In this document: piece by piece, positions 9,801 through 17,343 of the stretch
How positions within the stretch are numbered: the first letter of the stretch is position 1
Layout: every line of letters starts with the position of its first letter
Assembly: GCF_900104555.1 (NCBI RefSeq)
Contig: NZ_FNJU01000002.1
Span: forward strand, 372,001 to 436,000
Direction of reading: 5' to 3'
DNA from: Litchfieldia salsa
GTDB lineage: Bacteria; Bacillota; Bacilli; Bacillales; Bacillaceae_L
DNA length: 64,000 nucleotides
The notes under the pieces: model-generated
Databases searched by the model: none
Told to the model about the DNA's origin: nothing
What the model saw: only the letters and a program-made list of their open reading frames with translations
Program-made: the position numbers and the translations under genes

Positions 9801-11016
9801 GCATCTGGCTTGGTTCTGCATTAATATAACGATCTTCTCCGAAAGGATCCTTTACAACCCAATCAGTTCCTTGTCTTAAAACAAAGCCCACACTTGTTGT
9901 ATTAGGGCCAATTTCAAAGGTTGAAACTGCACCTTTTTCTGTTATCTCTTGGAAATCCTTTTGCCCATCTGACACACCAGTTTGCCAGGTCCACATATTC
10001 CAATCATCATAATCACCATTATTTCTTTCATAAACAAATTGTATTTTACGTTGTGCAGGAGGTGGCCCAACTAAAGCATCAATAGCTGATTCTTCGCTTG
10101 TGAAAATAGTTGCGAATCCTTGAACCAACCACACCTCAGTTGAGTTTGAATTTTCGGGCATTTGTACTATATACTGATTATCCTGAGTCTCCCAATCTCC
10201 TTTTCTAGGAATTATTTTAATCTCGTTACCAGGGAAACGATGAACACCTTTAGCAAACTTATAATCAGTACCATTTATACTTTGGAATTCATAACCAGCA
10301 GCAGCATAGCCACCGTCAAAAATCCACATATCCCAACTATCTAAATTGTTGTCTGTTCTGTAATAATTAACTGTATATTCATTTAGTTTTTCACTAATCG
10401 TTAATTCCTTAGTTGTTTTGTATCCGTCTTGTTCAGCTTCAACTTTAACAACTGATCCAACTGTTGCACTCGTTGATACTCTTAAATTGGATCCGTTTAC
10501 AATTTCAACACCACTCGCGCTATCTTGAAGTGTCCAATTAACAGTTGTTGAAATATCTTCCTGAGACCCATCACCGTTAATTTTCTGCGCCTTAAGAGCG
10601 ATTTCACTTCCAACTTCTACTAGAGCAGCATTTTGATCAAGATTTAATCCTTCTATTACAAGTAAACTATTGCCTCCAGATTCTTGGTTATTAAGAGGAT
10701 CTAGTATCCATTGATCTTCATTAACAATCAGTTTGTATTGATATGTATTAGGAGTTAGAACACCAGTTGTAACTGACCAAACTCCTTCACTCTCTACCAT
10801 CTCTAAGGCGTTGTCCTGCCAATTTGTAAAACCTCCTGCCACACGCACCCGATCTGCTACATTATCATTATAAAAGAATGTAACAGTTCCATCCTGATTC
10901 AATACCGGACTAGAAACATTAGCATTTGCTTCAGTACTAGGCACGTAGTTTGAAAAAAGACTTACTAAAAGAACAAAAATCAAACTAATAGACATCCACT
11001 TTCTTTGTTTTTTCAC
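6889..11016 (-). CDS. Cell-wall-anchored GH13 alpha-amylase / pullulanase
   Basis: A 1375-residue secreted starch-degrading enzyme. The start is the GTG at 11016, preceded by AAGGAAGGGG; the longer frame to 11121 would add 35 residues before a clean signal peptide (KKQRKWMSISLIFVLLVSLF, cleavage near ANA). Next come a CBM48-like module, an Ig-like domain, two CBM41/PUD-like modules (YTVNYYRTDN; IQFVYERNNGDYDDW) and another starch-binding region. The GH13 barrel has DVVLNHTG, the nucleophile in YFRVDTVKHV, the acid in MIGEHYG and the FLSSHDENG motif. A Pro/Gly/Asp linker, a further domain and LPSTA plus a membrane helix and RR complete it, a sortase signal of the LPXTA type. Two LacI/cre-like operators lie upstream. 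Confidence 0.9.
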   Translation of the reverse strand: MKKQRKWMSISLIFVLLVSLFSNYVPSTEANANVSSPVLNQDGTVTFFYNDNVADRVRVAGGFTNWQDNALEMVESEGVWSVTTGVLTPNTYQYKLIVNEDQWILDPLNNQESGGNSLLVIEGLNLDQNAALVEVGSEIALKAQKINGDGSQEDISTTVNWTLQDSASGVEIVNGSNLRVSTSATVGSVVKVEAEQDGYKTTKELTISEKLNEYTVNYYRTDNNLDSWDMWIFDGGYAAAGYEFQSINGTDYKFAKGVHRFPGNEIKIIPRKGDWETQDNQYIVQMPENSNSTEVWLVQGFATIFTSEESAIDALVGPPPAQRKIQFVYERNNGDYDDWNMWTWQTGVSDGQKDFQEITEKGAVSTFEIGPNTTSVGFVLRQGTDWVVKDPFGEDRYINAEPSQMLTKVFVKEGVEEIRIVPSVNGPRIDDGNITFYYRDQELYEQNAMNTLDGVKVKVSGEEYEMVYNPENEYFAYTLENASEGSYQYSFLVTVDGETRELNDPFNTDQNGESIVEFFNPDIKLSTELTKSSIDYSENTVLAVSVDQPELIQELYIDVTSLGGTPKLDIDLSLMSQTIAVNDSVTAGKKQLPLTLVDIYGNKHTEIVELTVVPKQAVGDIGFDWDEARIYFMLTDRFENGDLANDDPNGANYDLSHPETYHGGDFQGIIDRLDYLEDLGINTIWITPIVDNIEWDLRYDKNGNQFAYHGYWADDFTKLDEHLGDLDTFKELIDKAHDRGIKLMVDVVLNHTGYGLKENDPSNSLNIPLYPTDEDRKRFEGMLRDGGTDVIQGELAGLPDLITEDAIVRDQIIKWQTDWLEKAQTDRGDTIDYFRVDTVKHVDDTTWKAFKNELTKIKPDFKMIGEHYGATINNTGGYLNSGQMDSLLDFDFKYQAESFINGDLEQVAANLEYRNNNLTSSATLGQFLSSHDENGFLTERADGDISKLMVAAALQITAKGQPVIYYGEELGQSGDHAGNMDAGEFNENRDDMPWEEFVNGNETMVSLHNHYQKLLNIRKEFSKTFSKGTRATIAGSDAEKYLVFERNYKNQSVYVGLNVDTEANQSSFTVNYPAGTTLTDLYNGLTYTVSEEQKLTVDIPSRANGGTVILVAQESDEQDPGNGDGATPPGNGDGETPPGKGDEGTIPNQPKEVKPTIKNGIVTIETSMIELLKDKAQLEVNVGRNTVFKVAFTEEQVKLLKIKGIQTVISNNDVELHIPTSNLPNKAFEIHLTKMKPMKEALSEIYDFKLTVNGTEYHIFDEMMTLVFKIDSEKVKNPNNVTVLYFNEDKNQWEDMGGIYKDGVVTAQTSHFSIYGGFERFEESEKLSEIPGPKGENKLPSTATNSFNLLMVGILFSIAGALIVLFQMRRSKGQM

Positions 11017-11038
11017 TTTTTTATCCCCTTCCTTTAAG

Positions 11039-11052
11039 TGCAATCGCTTGCA
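11039..11052. promoter_or_regulatory. cre (CcpA) box at the amylase gene
   Basis: TGCAATCGCTTGCA fits the core cre pattern TGNAANCGNWWNCA at all positions and is itself a near-perfect palindrome. It lies 23 bp upstream of the chosen GTG start, just outside the ribosome site, where a bound CcpA or LacI-family repressor would block elongation or initiation. Confidence 0.6.
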
Positions 11053-11117
11053 CAAATGAGCAATTAAAATCTCGACCGTTAAAGGTTGAGTCAATAAATA
11101 ACATGCTCCGTTTTTAC

Positions 11118-11129
11118 GCAAACGCTTTC
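11118..11129. promoter_or_regulatory. LacI-family operator-like palindrome
   Basis: GCAAACGCTTTC is a 12-bp imperfect palindrome with the central CG typical of LacI/CcpA family operators. It lies about 75 bp upstream of the cre box of the amylase gene. Two sites at this distance could allow loop formation or separate CcpA and maltose-repressor control. Confidence 0.4.
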
Positions 11130-11244
11130 TTTAATTAAATATATCATAGGGAAACATCTATATCAATACATGAATGTAGAGATTTATTAATTCTATTAAA
11201 TAAGCAAAGAGATCCTATGATCCTTTTTATTTTTTATGAAAAAA

Positions 11245-11270
11245 GGCTGTACCCAATTTGGGTAACAGCC
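11245..11270 (-). terminator. Terminator after the small membrane protein gene
   Basis: GGCTGTTACCC pairs with GGGTACAGCC (one bulge) on the minus strand and is followed by a six-base T run. It marks the end of the DUF4178-PspA-MazG transcription direction. The rest of the 11017-11314 gap is AT-rich promoter DNA for the amylase. Confidence 0.75.
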
Positions 11271-11314
11271 TCCAGTTTACTCGTGTATTAATTAGTATAG
11301 AACTCTTCACTATA

Positions 11315-11746
11315 TTATGTAAACTGCTCTGATACTTCCTTGTCTTTTCTAGTCTTCAATATGTCTTGAATGATTTCTATATGAACCGCTGCCCATGCTT
11401 TTTCTCGAAAATGAATAATTACACTAACTGTTAAAGTAAACAGATAAATGAAGCTAAATAGAACCCATAAAAAACTTCCTTCTTTAAATAAGATTTGCTG
11501 TAATTGCTTTGAAAACAGAAAGAAAAACCACGGAACAGATGTGACAAATATCGGTATAATTCCTGATCCATTTTTCTCTTTGATCATTCGATAATAAATA
11601 ATTTTTAATATGGAACTGTCAAGATTTTTGTAATAATCTTGAAATTCTTTAATCTCAGTTATCACTTTAATTTCTTTCATTTGATCTATTGGTGTTTGTT
11701 TGAGTTTCAAGTAAAGTTTGTGAGCATCTCCTCGAAATGAAATCAT
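11315..11746 (-). CDS. Hypothetical two-helix membrane protein
   Basis: A 143-residue protein with no family I recognise. An N-terminal cytoplasmic half (MISFRGDAHKLYLKLKQTP...) is followed by two closely spaced hydrophobic helices at about residues 64-83 and 92-113 with a short loop, then a charged tail ending KTRKDKEVSEQFT. The start at 11746 is favoured over 11773 because GGAGAGGGAG lies directly upstream. It is the last gene in the minus-strand series and is 93 bp from the MazG-like gene, so it may be cotranscribed. Confidence 0.65.
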   Translation of the reverse strand: MISFRGDAHKLYLKLKQTPIDQMKEIKVITEIKEFQDYYKNLDSSILKIIYYRMIKEKNGSGIIPIFVTSVPWFFFLFSKQLQQILFKEGSFLWVLFSFIYLFTLTVSVIIHFREKAWAAVHIEIIQDILKTRKDKEVSEQFT

Positions 11747-11839
11747 ATTTCTCCCTCTCCTATCAATTCCCATAATAGAAGACTTAACAAATATAGAAGT
11801 ATTTATACTAAATTTTTACGCGATGTCATTTAAGTATTT

Positions 11840-12202
11840 TTATACATCCTTATTCTTTCTAAGTTGAACTTCCTTCATCTTCGAGTAAAAACTCTCCTCT
11901 AAGTCTATTTCAAAATAATTAGCAAACTTAATTAAATAAGCAAAGCAATCAGCTATCTCATTCCCAATATTTTCTTTATGTTTATCTTTAGCTTCTTTAA
12001 AAGCAAATTCGATATCTTCCGGGTGGCTAATTCTTGTTTCATTGATTATTGACCGTATCTCTTCAGCAATCTCACTTACCTCAGTAGTCAAAAGCATATA
12101 GTTATGTAATAAAGATGTTTTTGCTTCTTCGTAATTTTCATTACTGATTTCCCAATTCATTTCCTTTTGGTAGACCTTCAGAAATTCCTGTACTTCTTTC
12201 AT
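11840..12202 (-). CDS. MazG-like nucleotide pyrophosphohydrolase family protein
   Basis: A 120-residue all-alpha protein. Two segments carry the MazG/dUTPase-2 pattern: TEVSEIAEEIR (the ExxE metal motif, residues about 40-51) and NEIADCFAYLIKFANYF (ExxD, residues about 81-97). These motifs bind Mg2+ and hydrolyse NTPs to NMP and pyrophosphate in house-cleaning enzymes. The start is the ATG with AGAGGTG upstream; a GTG three codons earlier overlaps that ribosome site. It follows the spermidine synthase-like gene by 39 bp, probably in one operon. Substrate unknown. Confidence 0.7.
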   Translation of the reverse strand: MKEVQEFLKVYQKEMNWEISNENYEEAKTSLLHNYMLLTTEVSEIAEEIRSIINETRISHPEDIEFAFKEAKDKHKENIGNEIADCFAYLIKFANYFEIDLEESFYSKMKEVQLRKNKDV

Positions 12203-12241
12203 TTTAAGCACCTCTTACAATTAATCAAAATAAGCTTTTAA

Positions 12242-13789
12242 TTAGTAATGTTGCCAAGCTTGCATATATTTTTCTAATAATACAGGGTGAATCAGTGTAT
12301 TCACCTCAAGAGAAATTTCGTTTCCAGATTCATCGATAATCGTTTGATCTATATCTTTTCCGAATATACCCATTCCCTTTATTAACTCATTAGTTAGAAA
12401 TTTCGTTTCAACCGTGATATCTATTTCCTCTAAATCAAACTCTTCACGCTTCGCTAGAATAAACCCCCAATCACCAAAACTTGGGATATCAACATGCAGT
12501 GTTGAAGTATGAAGTCCAGCAGCAGAAATGGTTTTCTCAATACCCCAATAAACCTCTGTTGCAAATGTCGGACTTGTTGCCTGTACCATTACACTTCCTC
12601 CTGGTGATAAGTGATTTCTAATAAGCTGGTAAAATTCTAGTGTATATAGCTTGTTTAAAGTCTCATTATTAGGGTCTGGAAGATCAACAATAATAATATC
12701 ATAAAAACCTTGAGTATTTTTTAAAAAGGTGAAGGCATCCATATTCTTTACTCTAACTCTTTTATCCTGAAAAGCTTGATTATTCAATTCTTTTATTTCA
12801 TGATTTGTTTTAGCAAGCTCAATAATTCGAGGATCTAAATCAACAACAGTTATGTTCTGTATTTCATTATATTTCTTTAACTCTCTTATCGCTAAACCAT
12901 CTCCACCACCAAGAATCAATACATTTGCCTTTTCTTTTGCTAACACAACTGGTGGGTGAACAAGTGTTTCATGATATCGATATTCATCAGATGAACTAAA
13001 TTGAAGTTGACCGTCTAGAAACAATCTTAAATCTCCCTGTTCTTTGGTTAAAATGATTTGTTGATAATTTGAACGCTCTGAATACACAATAGGATCACGG
13101 TATAACCTTTGCTCAAAGTTAAATGCCATCTCTTCTCCAAAAAAGACTCCAGCTAATAATAGAAGTATAATAAAAAGACCTGCAATTCCATGGCGTTTTG
13201 AATGTCTTATTTCCTTTTTAAAGTAATTCAATAGCCACATAGAGACACATGCATTAATAAGTGCAACTACAAACGCTGTTTTGACTAATCCTAATTGTGG
13301 TCGTAATATATAAACAAATAATAGACCACCAATTAAACCACCTGTATAATCTGAAAATAGAACCCTTGCTGCACTTCGATTTAAATTTTCTCCAATTTCA
13401 TTTGCTTTTCTAATTAAAATGGGTAACTCTACACCTGTTAACGCACCTACCAGTAAGGTAATTGAGTAAAGAAAAAAGGCATCAGTTCCAGCACTTAAAT
13501 AAGCTGTTACCCCAAACAAAAGAAAGATAGAGAACCCACCTATTAAGGCAATGAGAAACTCAATCCAAACAAAAGAAAGAATAAGATTCCGTGTGACTTT
13601 TTCACTCAGCACAGACCCTATCCCCATACCAGTAAGAAAGAGGGAGATGGTTAACGTGTATTGCTTTACACCATCCCCCAATATGTAAGAACCTGCTGCA
13701 CCAAACAGGACCTCAAAGATGATCCCACATATCGAAACGATCCCTGATGCCCAATAAATCGCTTTTGCTTTTCTTAAGCCATCCTGCAT
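12242..13789 (-). CDS. Membrane-bound spermidine synthase-like aminopropyltransferase
   Basis: About 515 residues with two parts. The N-terminal 205 residues contain seven or so transmembrane helices. The C-terminal half is a Rossmann-fold polyamine synthase domain with the SAM-type glycine loop LILGGGDGLAIRELKKY, VVDLDPRI and IIVDLPDPN. This fusion is a recognised family, but its reaction and acceptor are not established. The start at 13789 has AAAGGA nine bases upstream; a TTG two codons earlier is too close. It lies 26 bp downstream of the DUF350 gene, and the pairing of DUF350 with such synthases suggests a shared envelope function. Confidence 0.85.
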   Translation of the reverse strand: MQDGLRKAKAIYWASGIVSICGIIFEVLFGAAGSYILGDGVKQYTLTISLFLTGMGIGSVLSEKVTRNLILSFVWIEFLIALIGGFSIFLLFGVTAYLSAGTDAFFLYSITLLVGALTGVELPILIRKANEIGENLNRSAARVLFSDYTGGLIGGLLFVYILRPQLGLVKTAFVVALINACVSMWLLNYFKKEIRHSKRHGIAGLFIILLLLAGVFFGEEMAFNFEQRLYRDPIVYSERSNYQQIILTKEQGDLRLFLDGQLQFSSSDEYRYHETLVHPPVVLAKEKANVLILGGGDGLAIRELKKYNEIQNITVVDLDPRIIELAKTNHEIKELNNQAFQDKRVRVKNMDAFTFLKNTQGFYDIIIVDLPDPNNETLNKLYTLEFYQLIRNHLSPGGSVMVQATSPTFATEVYWGIEKTISAAGLHTSTLHVDIPSFGDWGFILAKREEFDLEEIDITVETKFLTNELIKGMGIFGKDIDQTIIDESGNEISLEVNTLIHPVLLEKYMQAWQHY

Positions 13790-13815
13790 TCTCAATGGTC
13801 CTTTCTACATTTCAA

Positions 13816-14211
13816 TCAAGTAATAGATGCTCCTATAACAAAGGCTAATCCAACAGATACTCCAAAACTAATGATTCCAACAGCTAAATTACCCTTTAAC
13901 AATTGTTCTTCCACAGAAAATTTACGAGTAAATAATTCGAAAAGAAGATATGCGATCATTTGTAGTATAACCCCGACTACTCCCCAAATAAGTGTGTCTA
14001 GAATATGTGAGCTATGATAAATTGAAAAAGCTAGGATAATACAAATCCCTATAATCTTTCCAATAATTGATAATGCAACAGCTTGATTGCCCTTTTTAAT
14101 TTCATCCCAATCTTTATATTGTTTTGTTAAGGCTTCAAATATTGCTAAACCAATAATGACAATAATAATGGCAATGAAAAAGTATAATATTGTTAATAAA
14201 AATGGTTCCAT
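13816..14211 (-). CDS. DUF350 membrane protein
   Basis: A 131-residue protein with four hydrophobic helices and the internal repeat of DUF350 proteins: each half carries a GN-A motif after a helix (KKGNQAVALSIIGKIIG; LKGNLAVGIISFGVSVG). The ATG at 14211 is preferred, with AAGGGAG seven bases upstream; an ATG two codons earlier is nearly on top of the ribosome site. It sits between the DUF4247 lipoprotein and the synthase-like gene with very short gaps. Function unknown. Confidence 0.85.
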   Translation of the reverse strand: MEPFLLTILYFFIAIIIVIIGLAIFEALTKQYKDWDEIKKGNQAVALSIIGKIIGICIILAFSIYHSSHILDTLIWGVVGVILQMIAYLLFELFTRKFSVEEQLLKGNLAVGIISFGVSVGLAFVIGASIT

Positions 14212-14225
14212 ACTCATACTCCCTT

Positions 14226-14822
14226 CTATTTACCTGCTCCTGGTCCTCCACCTCTAACTGATGAACTTCCTCCACGAACAGTTGGTGTTTTATTTATTCC
14301 TTTAAAGCCTCCACCTGAATAACCATAGCCACCATAGCAATTTTCAGGATTAAGCTTACACTGATTATTACGTTTCTTTCCCCAATCATCTACATCAAGT
14401 ACGTCATCTAATACCCAAAGTAAAAATAAACCATTAAAAAAACTTGGAGAATAATTGTTACGAACAAAATCATGATTAGCAATTTCAATGAAAGTATTTG
14501 ACGGATTTTCTGGATCCTCAGTTATAATGACGAATAAGTTATCATAAATTAGAGCCTGTTTCCCTTCGACTAAATCACTAATCTCCTTTGGTTTTTCATG
14601 TGATGTAATATTTGCTGTTACTTCAGGTATAGTTTTGTTTTCTGCTATATACACCTCAGAATAATTAGAAGAATCGGTCGTATCGTTAACAGTATCATGA
14701 ATTATATATTCATTATTGATAAATTCTCCTACACCTTCTTTGAACAATCCTCCCTCTGATGAACAAGCAGATAATAACAACATATTAATTGAGAGAATAA
14801 AAGCCAGAAGTGGTTTATTCAT
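14226..14822 (-). CDS. DUF4247 lipoprotein
   Basis: A 198-residue exported lipoprotein: signal MNKPLLAFILSINMLLLSACSS with lipobox LSAC and lipidated Cys20. The middle has the DUF4247-type sequence (ENKTIPEVTANITSHEKP; GKQALIYDNLFVIITEDP). A hydrophobic segment (FFNGLFLLWVLDDVLDV) precedes a glycine-rich tail, GGYGYSGGGFKGINK to GGGPGAGK. It stands between PspA and DUF350, an arrangement I associate with Bacillus envelope-stress clusters. Function unknown. Confidence 0.75.
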   Translation of the reverse strand: MNKPLLAFILSINMLLLSACSSEGGLFKEGVGEFINNEYIIHDTVNDTTDSSNYSEVYIAENKTIPEVTANITSHEKPKEISDLVEGKQALIYDNLFVIITEDPENPSNTFIEIANHDFVRNNYSPSFFNGLFLLWVLDDVLDVDDWGKKRNNQCKLNPENCYGGYGYSGGGFKGINKTPTVRGGSSSVRGGGPGAGK

Positions 14823-14907
14823 AGTTTCACCTACTTTTCATTCAAACTATAGGCTGATTTAAACATTTGCTATTCAAGCATTCTCAAATCAGCCATTTAC
14901 CTATTCG

Positions 14908-15579
14908 TTATTCTTGACCAAGTCTTTTTTTCAAAGCAGCTAATTCATCATCGACACCACTATTTTTCTCAAGTGAAGCAAACTCATCATCTAAACTACG
15001 ATTCGAAGAACGTAAATCCTCACTTGTTTCTGCTTCTGCTTCGAAACGAAGAACCTTCTCTTCCATTCTTTCAAATCCTTGACGAGATTGATCACCACCA
15101 ATGTCAGACATTGCACGATTCATTTTTGTTCTTGTTTGTGCTGATTGAGCTCTTGCTTTTAATGAGTCTTTCTTTAGCTTCATTTGATTGTATTCACTTT
15201 TCATCTCATCTAGCTTTGCTCTTAAAGAATCAGCATCTTGCTTAGCTCTTACATAAGACTCTTTTAAAGAATCTGCAGTCGCACTTTGGGCTTTCTTATC
15301 TTCTAGTGCTCTTCTTGCTAAATCTTCATTTCCTGCTTCTAACGCCTTTATTGCTTGCTCCTCACGCTTTGCTACCATCTTTTGGGCTTCATCAACCTTC
15401 TTTTGTAGCATCTTTTCATTCGCAATTTGTTTAGCAACCGCGGCTTCTGCATCACGAATATCAGCTTCCATTTCACGCATGAATTGATCGAGCATTTTAA
15501 CTGGATCTTCCGCTTTATCTAACATTGCATTTAACTCAGAACCTACAACCGTTTTTACTCTCTTAAAAAATGAAAACAT
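14908..15579 (-). CDS. PspA/IM30 family membrane-stabilising protein
   Basis: A 223-residue, nearly all-helical protein with long heptad-type coiled coils from residue 25 to about 180 and the PspA start MFSFFKRVKTVVGSELNAML (amphipathic membrane-binding helix). Members form ESCRT-III-like rods and rings that protect the cytoplasmic membrane. The ATG at 15579 has AGGAGG seven bases upstream; the ATG two codons earlier is one base from it. Neighbours (DUF4178 upstream; DUF4247 and DUF350 downstream) support an envelope-stress operon. Confidence 0.9.
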   Translation of the reverse strand: MFSFFKRVKTVVGSELNAMLDKAEDPVKMLDQFMREMEADIRDAEAAVAKQIANEKMLQKKVDEAQKMVAKREEQAIKALEAGNEDLARRALEDKKAQSATADSLKESYVRAKQDADSLRAKLDEMKSEYNQMKLKKDSLKARAQSAQTRTKMNRAMSDIGGDQSRQGFERMEEKVLRFEAEAETSEDLRSSNRSLDDEFASLEKNSGVDDELAALKKRLGQE

Positions 15580-15596
15580 CTTCATTCCTCCTATTA

Positions 15597-16103
15597 TTAG
15601 CTTCCAGCAATAATTTTTAATTCATATTCCTCAATTTCAAAACCATAACTTACTTCAATCTCAGATCCCCAAATCTCAACAGAAAGAAATTTCTCCTCAT
15701 CCTCATCACAATAGTCGAAATATTTACATTCTGCGTTGTTAACATTCTGTCCTCGTCCTTCACCTTTGACCCTTGCTACACCAGATTCATCCAAATAATA
15801 CTTAATTCCATCTTGGATAAGCTCTTTTGGCATGGGTTCATGAAGCTTCAAAGGTAGTTTCTCATAAATGGCTACACCAAGTTCATCATCCATTTCAGCA
15901 CTTAACCAAATTGTTTTACCAATCCCCTGTAACTGATATGCTAACCATTCAAATCCATGAGAATGATAAGTCAATTTACCAACCACTTCAAAATCCTCAA
16001 GGTCATACGTAACAATATCACCCACTTTGATCGTGAGTGCTGTTCTTTCTTCTACCACTGTTACTTTTTCTTTTTGTCCAAATAGCTTCTTAAAAAAACT
16101 CAT
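15597..16103 (-). CDS. DUF4178 domain protein
   Basis: A 168-residue soluble protein, first gene of the apparent PspA operon. After a short leader (MSFFKKLFGQKEK) it carries one DUF4178-type beta-rich domain: VGDIVTYDLEDFEVVGKLTY, a WLAYQL strand, WLSAEMDDE and the late EYFDY-like motif AECKYFDYCDEDEEKFLSVE. It ends 17 bp before the pspA start. DUF4178 proteins repeatedly adjoin PspA, DUF350 and spermidine synthase-like genes; no biochemical function is known to me. Confidence 0.82.
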   Translation of the reverse strand: MSFFKKLFGQKEKVTVVEERTALTIKVGDIVTYDLEDFEVVGKLTYHSHGFEWLAYQLQGIGKTIWLSAEMDDELGVAIYEKLPLKLHEPMPKELIQDGIKYYLDESGVARVKGEGRGQNVNNAECKYFDYCDEDEEKFLSVEIWGSEIEVSYGFEIEEYELKIIAGS

Positions 16104-16269
16104 TAAACACTACACCTCCTATTCGTATTCGTAGTATTTAAATGGTGATAATTACATGTACGAATGGAATTTAATATGGTTTCACTTTTAATTAAATATC
16201 CCACCATCAATTATATAGAAGTGAATTGGCAATTTCTATCCAAAATACTCATTTACGACCATAAACAAA

Positions 16270-16304
16270 AATCTCCTAAGGATCTATTAGTACCAAAGGA
16301 GATT
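16270..16304 (-). terminator. Terminator after the metallo-hydrolase gene
   Basis: On the minus strand, AATCTCCT pairs with AGGAGATT and runs into TTTGTTT, just after the metallo-hydrolase stop. The remainder of the 16104-16326 gap is the promoter region for the DUF4178-PspA genes; nothing else was recognised. Confidence 0.6.
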
Positions 16305-16326
16305 CTATGTAACATATGTAATTTAT

Positions 16327-17181
16327 CTAGTGTAGATTATTTTTATTTATATATTGACCGTAATCAGGAATGGCGATGGTTTCGAATTGATTGCCAAGTC
16401 TTTTTAACCCATCTTCCAATTCTTTACCCGACATTGGTGCCCCATGACCCGTCACTGCAACTAGAGGTTTAAGCTTCTCTAATTCTCGAACAGAATCCCA
16501 TGCAGCCTGCCAATCAGTTGTTAAATATCTGGGAGGGCCATTTATTTCTTTTTGTTGAGTGAAGACCTTATATAATTCATCTTGTTTAACTGTAACAAAT
16601 GCATCTCCCACAATTAATGTACGGTCTTCCTCTCTAAAAAACGAAACATGTCCTGGACTATGTCCTGGTGTATGAATCCACCGCCACTCTGGCATTTCTG
16701 GAACACTTCCGTTCGGAGGAAGAGGATTAACATGGTTTGTTAAGTCAATTGGTTCATTAGGGAACATCGGAGACATCTTCGCAACCATTCCACCCTCTAC
16801 GGTTGAATCAGGAAGTGGATAACTCTTTTCACCTCTTAAATATGGTAACTCTAATTCATGGGCATATACTGGAACTTCCCATTTATTAACTAGTTCAATT
16901 ATTCCCCCAATATGATCAAAATGCCCATGTGTTAATATGATGGCTTTAGGACGACTGCCATTTCCATATTGCTCCTCTACCATCGATAGAATATCGTCTG
17001 AAGACCTTGGCATACCAGCATCGATTAGAACAAAATGATCAGTGGTACCAACAACACACATGTTTACAACTTGATTTGTGTAACAATAAACATCAGGTGC
17101 CACTAGTTGTCCTAGTCCACTAGCAATTGATGTTACTGGAATAAATTTATAATCTTTTCCATATTCCATCTCTTTATCCAT
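16327..17181 (-). CDS. MBL-fold metallo-hydrolase
   Basis: A 284-residue beta-lactamase-fold hydrolase. The zinc ligands are visible: THGHFDH (HxHxDH, residues about 86-92), the histidine of HTPGHSPGH, the aspartate of LIVGDAF and the histidine of VTGHGAP. This is the usual full set for a dinuclear centre. Substrates in this family vary (lactonase, glyoxalase II-like, others), so none is assigned. ATG 17181 is preferred since AAAGGA lies nine bases upstream; the ATG at 17190 abuts that site. It has its own terminator and appears monocistronic. Confidence 0.87.
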   Translation of the reverse strand: MDKEMEYGKDYKFIPVTSIASGLGQLVAPDVYCYTNQVVNMCVVGTTDHFVLIDAGMPRSSDDILSMVEEQYGNGSRPKAIILTHGHFDHIGGIIELVNKWEVPVYAHELELPYLRGEKSYPLPDSTVEGGMVAKMSPMFPNEPIDLTNHVNPLPPNGSVPEMPEWRWIHTPGHSPGHVSFFREEDRTLIVGDAFVTVKQDELYKVFTQQKEINGPPRYLTTDWQAAWDSVRELEKLKPLVAVTGHGAPMSGKELEDGLKRLGNQFETIAIPDYGQYINKNNLH

Positions 17182-17311
17182 CCGCTTCATTCCTTTATGT
17201 AGATAGTAACTGACATAAATAGTTTCCTCATTAAAATTTGAATTATGTAGTACGAACTATTTTTTATTAGGATAATAACGGATATATGTTCAAAGTTACA
17301 AAAAACAAACT

Positions 17312-17335
17312 ACCCCCTTACTTAGAATAAGGGGG
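17312..17335 (-). terminator. Terminator after the S9 peptidase gene
   Basis: CCCCCTTA and TAAGGGGG form an eight-bp GC-rich stem with an eight-base loop. On the minus strand the hairpin is followed by TAGTTTGTTTTTT, eight bases after the S9 peptidase stop. Confidence 0.85.
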
Positions 17336-17343
17336 TCAATCAC

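Noticed and set aside
11017-11121. N-terminal extension of the amylase to 11121
   Set aside because: It would place 35 residues before a normal signal peptide and would run through the operator and ribosome site; the GTG at 11016 is well supported.
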